Source: CAIYYX01 sp035530135 (GTDB lineage: Bacteria; Pseudomonadota; Gammaproteobacteria; Burkholderiales; Rhodocyclaceae). From it: DNA of 64,000 nucleotides. A program made the translations under genes and the position numbers. Where the stretch lies: assembly GCA_035530135.1 (NCBI GenBank), contig DATKVJ010000088.1, forward strand, positions 36,927 to 100,926, written 5' to 3'. This document shows, one piece after another, positions 36,401 to 44,000 of this stretch. Position 1 is the stretch's first letter; every line of letters begins with the position of its first letter. Below the pieces are notes generated by a model. The model searched no databases, was not told the origin of the DNA, and saw only the letters and a program-made list of their open reading frames with translations.

Positions 36401-37287
36401 CGCTGAACGAGACGGCGGCTTCCACCCTGACCAGCGGCCCCGAGCCCCAGGAACTGCCCGGCTTGAACATCGAGGCCGATCAGTTTCTGCTCCGCGGCAA
36501 GGCCCTGGGCAAGTTAAAGATCGACGCCGTCAATCGCAAGGGTGCTTGGGATGCCAAGCTCGACCTCAGCAACGAGGATGGCAGTCTCAGCGGTGACGGC
36601 ACCTGGCGGTCAGCCGCGACCCAGGCCGATACCCGGCTGAAATTCACGCTGAATGCCAAGAATATCGAGAAGATGCTTTCCCGCGTGGGCTATCCGGATG
36701 TGGTGCGCCGTGGCCGCGCCATGCTGGAGGGCGATGTCGCCTGGAACGGGTCGCCGCTGGCGATCGATTACCCGTCGCTCGACGGCTCGATGAACGTCGT
36801 TGCCGCCGCCGGCCAGTTCAACAAGCTCGAACCGGGTGCCGGACGCCTGCTCGGCATCCTCAGTTTGCAATCGCTGCCGCGCCGGATTACGCTCAACTTC
36901 CGCGATATTTTCAGCGAGGGTTTCGCCTTCGACAGCATCGCCGGGCAGATCGGCATGAAGCACGGCGTGATGAGCTCGGACGACCTGAGAATCCAGGGGC
37001 CGTCGGCCAAGATCCTGATGAGCGGCAGCGTCGATCTGTCGCGGGAGACGCAAAATCTCAAGGTCAGGGTGCAACCCGCGATCGGCGAATCGCTCTCGGT
37101 CGGCGCGATCCTGATGGCACATCCGGCGGTGGGCGCGATCGCATACCTGGTGCAGAAGCTGCTGCGCGATCCGATCGACCAGGCGTTCTCATACGAGTAT
37201 TCGGTGACCGGCACCTGGGCCGACCCCAAGGTCGAAAAACTTTCCGCGCCGCAGGCGCAGGAGGCTGGAGGGACGGGTCATGAGTAG
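33463..37287 (+). CDS. yhdP: YhdP-family AsmA-like envelope protein
   Basis: About 1274 residues. There is one N-terminal membrane segment (AARLVAGLLVLGYFGFALIF, near residues 22-42) followed by a long repetitive beta-groove region of the DUF3971/AsmA-like type, ending in the conserved C-terminal domain (LLGILSLQSLPRRITLNFRD, GFAFDSIAGQIGMKHGVM). Members of this group (YhdP, TamB, YdbH) are large bridges for phospholipid transport to the outer membrane in enterobacteria. The start is uncertain: ATG 33463 gives the conserved MPDILPEI, but in-frame ATGs upstream to 33379 exist. The stop overlaps the next gene by 8 bases. Confidence 0.85.
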   Translation: MPDILPEIIAVSRRHPWWRRAARLVAGLLVLGYFGFALIFLSLRYAILPHIEDYRGDIARALSGAIGLPVTIAGIDGEWQGLRPHLGLRGFAVRDREGRPALTLDKVEANVSWTSLLHFGLRLERLEIVSPSLTVRRDPTGRIFVAGLALSSQSQGGDFSAWLLAQHQVVVRDAAITWQDEQRGAPPLELTHLNFQLQNNGSRHRFGLTADPPKNLATKIDVRGDFRGKGLDQPDTWRGQAYAELDYADLAVWRSWIDYPLELPRGSGGMRLWLGFAKKQVTSFTADIALANVELRLAHDLPLLDLQSVSGRLAGARLPTGFSASAKQLALTTADGIKVEPSDFQLSWSAGKGAAPAQGELSADGVDLGAFGRLAAFLPLDAGTRQRLAELAPRGRLFGLKASWSGTAAKPVAYSLLARFENLGMHAIGPLPSVEGLTGSVDASEQGGSFRLASHKAAVDLPAVFADPHLDFDSLNARGSWTVVKEGVEVKLDSLAFENKDAAGVAAGRYLARPNDPGDIDLSARLTRADAGAVWRYMPLVVNKGVRDWLHSAIIDGTSDGTTLRLKGDLTRFPFTDRSGLFEVKGQFRGATLRYAPNWPAIKDITGTLEFIGKGMTITASRGSISGVTVSDVRARIDDLAASKGLLDVSGKASGQTADFLRFIETSPVGERIDHFTAGMAASGKGELGLKLALPLAHVADTKIDGSYRFANNRLVPGAGMPPLTELTGRLQFSGDSLRADKVRAKLLDMPLTLNVNNGGDGTVALTADGGVNIAALRRQYAQPLLDHLSGSTTWHASARVRKQSIDVAIESRLQGITSSLPEPFNKSAAEALPLRVSRKFLPQSSRDQVDLTLGNALAARLVYRHGGQGVERGAISVGEPLALPDRGVLLAVKLKRIDADFWRRLQTESGDRGMLPLTAVSIKAQQLTIFGHALNDLALKASPRDGGWHAEVKSRELAGALDWRGAGAGRLTGHLSRLALNETAASTLTSGPEPQELPGLNIEADQFLLRGKALGKLKIDAVNRKGAWDAKLDLSNEDGSLSGDGTWRSAATQADTRLKFTLNAKNIEKMLSRVGYPDVVRRGRAMLEGDVAWNGSPLAIDYPSLDGSMNVVAAAGQFNKLEPGAGRLLGILSLQSLPRRITLNFRDIFSEGFAFDSIAGQIGMKHGVMSSDDLRIQGPSAKILMSGSVDLSRETQNLKVRVQPAIGESLSVGAILMAHPAVGAIAYLVQKLLRDPIDQAFSYEYSVTGTWADPKVEKLSAPQAQEAGGTGHE

Positions 37288-38086
37288 CAGAACGAAGATT
37301 GCCGCGGTGCAGATGATTTCCGGCCCCGAGGTCGGCGCCAATCTGCTCGAAGCGGCGCGCCTGATCGAGCAGGCAGCGGCGGAGGGCGCGCAACTGGTGG
37401 CCCTGCCGGAGTATTTCCCGCTGATCGGCGCCAGCGACGCGGCGCGCCTGGAAGCGCGCGAGCGGGACGGCGACGGGCCGATCCAGGGCTTCCTCTCCGA
37501 GACCGCGAAGCGGCACGGCATCTGGCTGGTCGGCGGCTCGCTGCCGCTGGCCGCCGACGACCCGGGCAAGCTGCGCAACACCTGTCTGGTCTATGACGAG
37601 ACCGGCCGGCGGGTGCTGCGCTACGACAAGATTCACCTGTTCGGCTTCGCGCGCGGGGCGGAGCGCTACGACGAGAGTCTGACCATCGAGCCGGGCAGCG
37701 AGGTGGCGGTCGTGGACTCGCCCTTCGGCCGCATCGGCCTGGCGATCTGCTACGATCTGCGCTTTCCGGAACTGTTCCGGGCGATGGGGGCGGTGGATCT
37801 GCTGGTGCTGCCCGCCGCCTTCACCGAGACCACCGGGCTCGCCCACTGGGAGTTGCTGCTGCGCGCCCGCGCCGTCGAGAACCAGTGCTACCTGCTGGCC
37901 GCAGCGCAAGGCGGGCGGCACCCGAACGGGCGCGTGACCCACGGCAACAGCATGATCGTCGATCCCTGGGGCGAGGTGCTGGCCCGGCTGGACAAGGGTC
38001 CGGGCGTCTGTCACGCCGAGATCGACCCGGCGCGCATTAGGGACGTCCGAGCGAGCCTGCCGGCGCTCAAGCACAAGCGACTTTAA
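37280..38086 (+). CDS. Carbon-nitrogen hydrolase (nitrilase superfamily, Nit-like amidase)
   Basis: 268 residues. The catalytic triad is visible: Glu in LVALPEYFPLIG, Lys in RYDKIHLFGFARG, and Cys in IGLAICYDLRFPELFRAMG. The sequence is closest to Nit1/Nit2-type omega-amidases, which remove deaminated glutathione; the exact substrate cannot be fixed. Start ATG 37280 overlaps the yhdP end by 8 bases. The order yhdP-nit-tldD is a conserved betaproteobacterial group. Confidence 0.85.
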   Translation: MSSRTKIAAVQMISGPEVGANLLEAARLIEQAAAEGAQLVALPEYFPLIGASDAARLEARERDGDGPIQGFLSETAKRHGIWLVGGSLPLAADDPGKLRNTCLVYDETGRRVLRYDKIHLFGFARGAERYDESLTIEPGSEVAVVDSPFGRIGLAICYDLRFPELFRAMGAVDLLVLPAAFTETTGLAHWELLLRARAVENQCYLLAAAQGGRHPNGRVTHGNSMIVDPWGEVLARLDKGPGVCHAEIDPARIRDVRASLPALKHKRL

Positions 38087-38101
38087 CGAACTGGTTACCC
38101 C

Positions 38102-39547
38102 ATGACTGATCAGCAATCCGCCTACCTCACCGCCGAGCAAACCCTGCTGGCACCCTACGATCTGACCTCGGCCTCGGTCGAGGGCGTGTTCGGCGAGCTG
38201 CTTCGTCATCGCGTCGACTACGCCGATCTCTACTTCCAGTACGCCCGCTCCGAAGGCTGGAGCCTGGAGGAGGGCATCGTCAAGTCGGGCAGCTTCAACA
38301 TCGAGCAGGGCGTCGGCGTGCGTGCCATCAGCGGCGACAAGACCGCCTTCGCTTACTCCGACGAGATCAGTCTGCCGGCCCTGACGGGCGCGGCGATGGC
38401 TGCGCGCGCCATCGCCGCCCAGGGCGGGACGGGAATCGCGCCCCTGCTGCGGGCGGGGCGGGTAGCTGTGCTCTATGGCGCAGCCGATCCGATCGCTTCG
38501 CTCGCCGCTGCCGAGAAGGTGAGCTTGCTGGAGCGGCTGGAGGGCTACGCCCGCGCCGAGGACCGGCAGGTCGTCGAAGTCATGGCCAGTCTCGCCGGCA
38601 CCTGGGAAGTGGTGCTGGTGGCCAGGAGCGACGGCCAGTGGGTGGCCGACGTGCGACCCCTGGTGCGCGTCTCTGTCAATGTCATCATGGCGGCGAACGG
38701 CCGGCGCGAGCAGGGCTCGGCTGGCGGCGGCGGGCGCTTCGACTATGGCTACTTCTCCGATGCCGTGCTGATGGATTATGCGCGCAAAGCCGTGCACCAG
38801 GCCCGGACCAATCTCGCCGCAAAACCCGCACCGGCCGGCACCATGACCGTGGTCCTGGGTTCTGGCTGGCCGGGCATCCTGCTCCACGAGGCGATCGGCC
38901 ACGGCCTCGAGGGCGACTTCAACCGCAAGGGCAGCTCCGCCTTCGCCGGGCGCATGGGCGAGCGTGTCGCCGCGAGGGGGGTGACGGTGGTCGATGACGG
39001 CACGCTGCCGGATCGGCGCGGATCGCTGTCGGTCGACGACGAGGGCAATCCGACGCAGCGCACCGTGCTGATCGAGGACGGCATCCTGGTCGGCTATCTG
39101 CAGGATTCGTTGAATGCCCGCCTGATGGGGGTTGCCCCCACCGGCAACGGACGGCGCGAGTCCTTCGCCCATTTGCCGCTGCCGCGGATGACCAATACTT
39201 ACATGCTGAACGGCGGGCGGGATCCTCAGGAAATCATCGGCTCGGTGAAGAAGGGTCTCTATGCCGCCAACTTCGGCGGCGGCCAGGTGGATATCACCAG
39301 CGGCAAGTTCGTCTTCTCGGCGGCCGAAGCTTATCTGATCGAGAACGGCAGGATCACCACGCCGGTCAAGGGCGCGACCCTGATCGGCAACGGTCCCGAC
39401 GTGCTCCAGCGGGTCTCGATGATCGGCAACGACCTGGCCCTCGACCCGGGGGTGGGCACCTGCGGCAAGGAAGGGCAGAGCGTGCCGGTCGGCGTCGGCC
39501 AACCGACGCTGAAGATCGAGGGCCTGACCGTCGGCGGCACCGGCTGA
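38102..39547 (+). CDS. tldD: Metalloprotease TldD
   Basis: 481 residues, the catalytic half of the TldD/TldE protease that trims unfolded peptides and some modified peptides. The zinc motif HEAIGHGLEGD (HExxxH) is in PGILLHEAIGHGLEGDFNRK near residue 262. Further family marks are NIEQGVGVRAISGDKTAFAY and GATLIGNGPDVLQRVSMIGN. The partner gene (pmbA/tldE) is not in this window. It is 15 bases after the amidase gene and presumably in the same operon. Confidence 0.95.
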   Translation: MTDQQSAYLTAEQTLLAPYDLTSASVEGVFGELLRHRVDYADLYFQYARSEGWSLEEGIVKSGSFNIEQGVGVRAISGDKTAFAYSDEISLPALTGAAMAARAIAAQGGTGIAPLLRAGRVAVLYGAADPIASLAAAEKVSLLERLEGYARAEDRQVVEVMASLAGTWEVVLVARSDGQWVADVRPLVRVSVNVIMAANGRREQGSAGGGGRFDYGYFSDAVLMDYARKAVHQARTNLAAKPAPAGTMTVVLGSGWPGILLHEAIGHGLEGDFNRKGSSAFAGRMGERVAARGVTVVDDGTLPDRRGSLSVDDEGNPTQRTVLIEDGILVGYLQDSLNARLMGVAPTGNGRRESFAHLPLPRMTNTYMLNGGRDPQEIIGSVKKGLYAANFGGGQVDITSGKFVFSAAEAYLIENGRITTPVKGATLIGNGPDVLQRVSMIGNDLALDPGVGTCGKEGQSVPVGVGQPTLKIEGLTVGGTG

Positions 39548-39559
39548 GAGATGCCCGCC

Positions 39560-40894
39560 TCATTCCAGGTAGCGCGTGGCGTTATCGAGGTCGCTGTGGA
39601 TCGACGCCTTGCGCAAGGCGCTGACGAACTTGCGCCAGGCGAGGTCGGGTTCCTCGACCTTCAGCACGTAGGTGTTCGGATCGCTGCGTGACTTGCGTAG
39701 GACACGCACGCGCAGATGGCTCTGGTCGGCGCGGCCGAGATCGATGCGCGCCACGCCCTCGACCTCCAGCGGCAGGGCGAGACCGGAGCGCGCCCGGAAG
39801 CCGTTCATCGAGCACTCGACGACCTGTAGCGTGTAGCTGCGCTGCTGCCGGCCGCTGCCGACCGCTAGTTGCGCCGGGCAGACGACGGAGAAGCGCTGGT
39901 GCCGTCGCGGGTAGTCCGTCGCGCGTTCGCCCCCCTGGGGCAGGGGCGGCAGCACCGCCCGATATGCGGGCAAATCGTAGATCGCATGGAAGCGGCGTAT
40001 TTCGTCGGCGCTCAGGCCGGCGAACACCCGGGTGCGCTGGTTGAAGAAGTAATCGAGGAGTTCCGGCGTCATCACCGGGTCGTTGGTCGTGTAGAAGCGC
40101 TTCTCCGGGAAGATGATGTTGGGCATACGCAAGTCGATGAAGTAGCGGTACAGGTTCTTGGCGGGCTCCTTGTCGCCGTAGTACTGCTTGTAGATCCCGG
40201 GCGCGGTCTTGAGATCGACGTGGGCGCCCACGGCCGGCGCGCCGTTGACGAAGTCGTAATGCTCGACGGGATTCTGTTTCAGGCGCTTGAAAAACAAAAT
40301 CGACTCGTAAAAGCCGATGTGCCTGGGATTCACCGCGATCACCAGATGGCGGGTGTCGAACAGCTTGGTCGAGTATTCGTACATGAACTTCATCAGCGGA
40401 AACAGGATCACCCCGCCCATCGCCTGGAATCGCCGGTGGACGGCGAGCGCCGAGACCTCCGCGATATTGCCGCCGGTCCTGCGGATAGCCTCGATGTTGA
40501 AGATCTTTTGCATGGGAAAGCCGAGCGGACTCTCCCGGATCAGCGAAATGGTGCCGACGATCCTGCCGTCGTATCTGGCCAGCAGTGTCGTGGTCGTGGG
40601 CAGTGCGTGATAGATGGTGGCGCGCATGCCCGAGGGATCGGGTTTCATGAACCCCGCGCGCACATAGGCGTCGTGCAGCAGGCTGAAGCAGTCTTCCAGC
40701 TCCTCCCGCGTCTCGGCAACCTTGAGCACCAGCTTGTCGGGTGGGGCCACGTCGCACTTGATCAGGTTGCGGAAAACTGCGAAGCGCATCGGGCGCGGCA
40801 GGACGCCGGTCGCCCGGCGGGCTAATTGACGGTAGAACCTGACGAATTTGTTGGGCATCATCGGCCAGTCGGTCCTGATCAATCGGTCTCTCAT
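39560..40894 (-). CDS. GNAT acyltransferase fused to a C-terminal PilZ domain
   Basis: 444 residues. Residues about 60-330 form an N-acyl-amino-acid-synthase-like GNAT domain (ETREELEDCFSLLHDAYVRA, GRIVGTISLIRESPLGFPMQ, EVSALAVHRRFQAMGGVILF). Residues about 330-430 are a PilZ domain with RRHQRF (RxxxR-type) and ECSMNGF ([D/N]xSxxG with Glu at the first position). PilZ domains bind cyclic di-GMP, so acyltransfer may respond to it; that link is inference. ATG 40894 is taken as the start, with a TAATAT -10-like box about 17 bases upstream; ATGs at 40861 and 40858 are alternatives. It is divergent from the adhesin gene. Confidence 0.75.
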   Translation of the reverse strand: MRDRLIRTDWPMMPNKFVRFYRQLARRATGVLPRPMRFAVFRNLIKCDVAPPDKLVLKVAETREELEDCFSLLHDAYVRAGFMKPDPSGMRATIYHALPTTTTLLARYDGRIVGTISLIRESPLGFPMQKIFNIEAIRRTGGNIAEVSALAVHRRFQAMGGVILFPLMKFMYEYSTKLFDTRHLVIAVNPRHIGFYESILFFKRLKQNPVEHYDFVNGAPAVGAHVDLKTAPGIYKQYYGDKEPAKNLYRYFIDLRMPNIIFPEKRFYTTNDPVMTPELLDYFFNQRTRVFAGLSADEIRRFHAIYDLPAYRAVLPPLPQGGERATDYPRRHQRFSVVCPAQLAVGSGRQQRSYTLQVVECSMNGFRARSGLALPLEVEGVARIDLGRADQSHLRVRVLRKSRSDPNTYVLKVEEPDLAWRKFVSALRKASIHSDLDNATRYLE

Positions 40895-41073
40895 GGTAAT
40901 ACACAAACGACATATTATCAAAACTGTGGCAGCGAGGCCGCTCAGCGCATGGCCGAAACGCTGCCTCTGCCCACTCCTGTGAAATTGCTCATATGACAAA
41001 AGCATGTTAGAGTGAATTGTCGTGTCGAGCCCGGGTCGGCGGCAATCGCCCCCGTGGATTGAGGGAGTAAGCA

Positions 41074-44000
41074 ATGGAGCCCCATGCGTTGGCAGCAGCA
41101 TCAGCCGACGACAAGGACGGCGAGAGGAACGCCGGCCCAGGATGTCTTGGTTCGATCAATTCGCTGGTACGACTCCTCCCATCGGCCTGTCTGGTCTTGG
41201 CCGCGGCCGCCTCGTTCGCTTTGCCCATCGGCGGGCGGACCACGGCGGGCAATGCCAGCGTGACTGCGGAATCCCCCACCGCTCTCGCGATCACCCAGAG
41301 CAGCCAGCGCGCGGTCATAGACTGGAGGAGCTTTGGCGTTGCCGCCGGCGAGAGCGTGGTCTTCAAGCAACCGGGTGCGGGTGCCGTGACGCTGAACCGG
41401 GTTATGGACGGCCAGCCGAGCGTGATCTTCGGACGCATCAGCGCCAATGGCCAGGTATTCCTGGTGAACCCCGGTGGGGTGCTGTTCGGGCCGACGGCGA
41501 GGGTCGATGTCGGCGGTTTGGTGGCCGCGACGCTGGCGATCTCGAATCGGGATTTCCTGGCCGGCAGGACGCAGTTTTCCGCAGCCGATGCCGCCGGCAG
41601 CATCAGGAACTCAGGCCGGCTCGGGGCAGAGGCCTACATCGCTCTGATCGCTCCGGAAGTCGCCAACAGCGGAACGATCGCGGCGAAAAACGTCGCGCTC
41701 GTCGCGGGCAAGAAGGTCAGCCTCGATTTCGCCGGCGACGACCTGCTCAAGATAAGAGTCGACGGGGCGGCCTTGAACGCCAGCATCGTCAACAGCGGTG
41801 CTATTTTGGCCGACGGCGGCACGGTGGTGCTCACGGCCCGCGCTGCCGGTGAACTGGTCGGGACGGTGATCAACCAGACCGGCATCGTTCAAGCCAGGAG
41901 CCTGAGCGTAAGAAACGGCCAGATCGTGCTCGATGGCGGCAGCGTCGGCAGCGTCGATGTCGCGGGTACGCTGGACGCCTCGGGCAATTCCGCCGGCGGC
42001 AGCATCGCCGTCTTCGGCGCCGACATCGATCTTCGGTCCACCAGACTCGATGCCTCGGGCGAGGGTGCCGGCGGCACGGTACTGGTGGGCGGGGACAGCC
42101 GTGGAACACCCGCGGCCGTGGCGGACAAACCAGTGAGCAATGCCCGCAACGTCAGCATCGACGCCGCCAGCATCATCATGGCCGACGCCAGGAACCGGGG
42201 CAATGGCGGCAAGGTGGTGGTCTGGGCCGAGAAAAACACCCGGTTCGACGGGCGCATCTCGGCGCGCGGCGGACCCGCTGGCGGCAATGGCGGCATGGTC
42301 GAGACTTCAGGCGCCCAACTCAAGGTCGGCAATAACGCTCGGGTCGACACTGACGCGGCGCGCGGCAGCGCCGGGATCTGGCTGCTCGATCCGGGCGACT
42401 TCACCATCGCCGCGAGCGGAGGCGACATGAGCGGTAGCGCGCTGTCAGGCAACCTGGGCACGGGCGATGTCCAAATTCAGAGTTCGTCGGGTGGCGGCGG
42501 CACGAACGGCGACATCAACGTCGATGACGGGGTGTCCTGGTCTAGCCATGTTTTGATGCTGACCGCGCAGAACAACATCAACATCAACACCGCCATGAAT
42601 GCGTCGGGCACAGCCAGCTTGGCGCTGGAGTATGGACAGGGTGCGGTCGCTGCCGGCAATGCGAGCACCTACAATGTGTCGGCAGCGGTGAATCTTCCCA
42701 CCGGCAATCATTTCAGCACCAAGCTGGGCTCCGATGGCAGCACGCTCAGCTACACCGTCATCAACAGCCTGGGTGCGGCAGGCAGCGCCACCGGCAGCGA
42801 CCTGCAGGGCATGAACGGCAACCGCGCCGGAAAATATGCACTGGGCAGCGACATCGATGCCAGCACCACCAGCGGCTGGAATAGCGGCGCCGGCTTCCTC
42901 CCGGTGGGTGACGGCGCCATAGCATTCACCGGCCAGTTCGATGGTCTCGGCCACACGGTCAGCGGGCTCACGATCAACCGTCCGACGCAGGACTTCGCGG
43001 CCTTGTTCGGGTACATCGTGACGCCAGCCACGGTGAGCAACATCGGCATGGTGGGGGGCAAGGTCAGCGGCCAAAACAATGTCGGCGGGCTGGTCGGCAA
43101 TAGCAATAATGGTACGGTCAATAACAGTTACGCTACCGGCAGCGCGACTGGGAACAGAGCTGTTGGCGGGCTGGTGGGTTATGCGGGAATTTCCTCCCGC
43201 ATCACCAATTCCTATGCCACCGGCGCTGTGTCAGGGCATACTCAGCTTGGCGGACTGGTCGGGGGCGGCAATAGTGAAAGCATCACTAATTCCTACGCCA
43301 GTGGCGATGTGAGCGCAAGCGCCGATGACGGATTGTGGATCGGCGGGCTGGTGGGTGTGGATGTTTCCGGCACCATCACCAATTCCTATGCCACCGGCAA
43401 TGTGAACGGCGGAACGTCGAGCTCCAGTGAGAAAACGGGAGGGCTGATCGGCTACAGCCTGGGCAGCGGCCGCTATACCGACGTTTATGCCACCGGCAGC
43501 GTGACGGGCTACACGGCGGTCGGCGGCTTGGTCGGCCAGAATAATGGCAGCATCACCCGCGGATATGCCAGCGGCCCCGTCACCTACGACACGACCTTCG
43601 GGAATGGGGGCGGATTCGTCGGGTTTAACTACGGTTTCATCAACAACAGTTTCTGGGACAAGAATACCGGGTATCCGACCGACGGCAACGGAAGCACTGC
43701 CGTGGGCCTGACCACCGCTCAGGCGCTGGCGCAGGCGAGCTACAGCGGTTTCGATTTCACCAACACCTGGTATCTTTCCGAGGGCAACACCCGTCCCTTC
43801 CTCAGGACGGAATACAGCACCGCCATCGGCAATGCCCACCAGTTGCAGTTGATGGCCGTGGATCCGAGCAAGGATTACACCCTGCTGCGCGATATCGACA
43901 TGAGCGAGCTTGGCCGGGCGAGCGGTATGTGGAACGTCGCGACAGGCTTCGTTCCGGTAGGCACCGGCTCACCCTGGGCGCCATTTTCTGGCTCTCTCGA

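Noticed and set aside
37064..39502. 812-codon open frame on the minus strand across the amidase and tldD
   Set aside because: It covers the strand opposite two well-supported genes, has no recognisable domain, and reflects GC bias in codon position 3.
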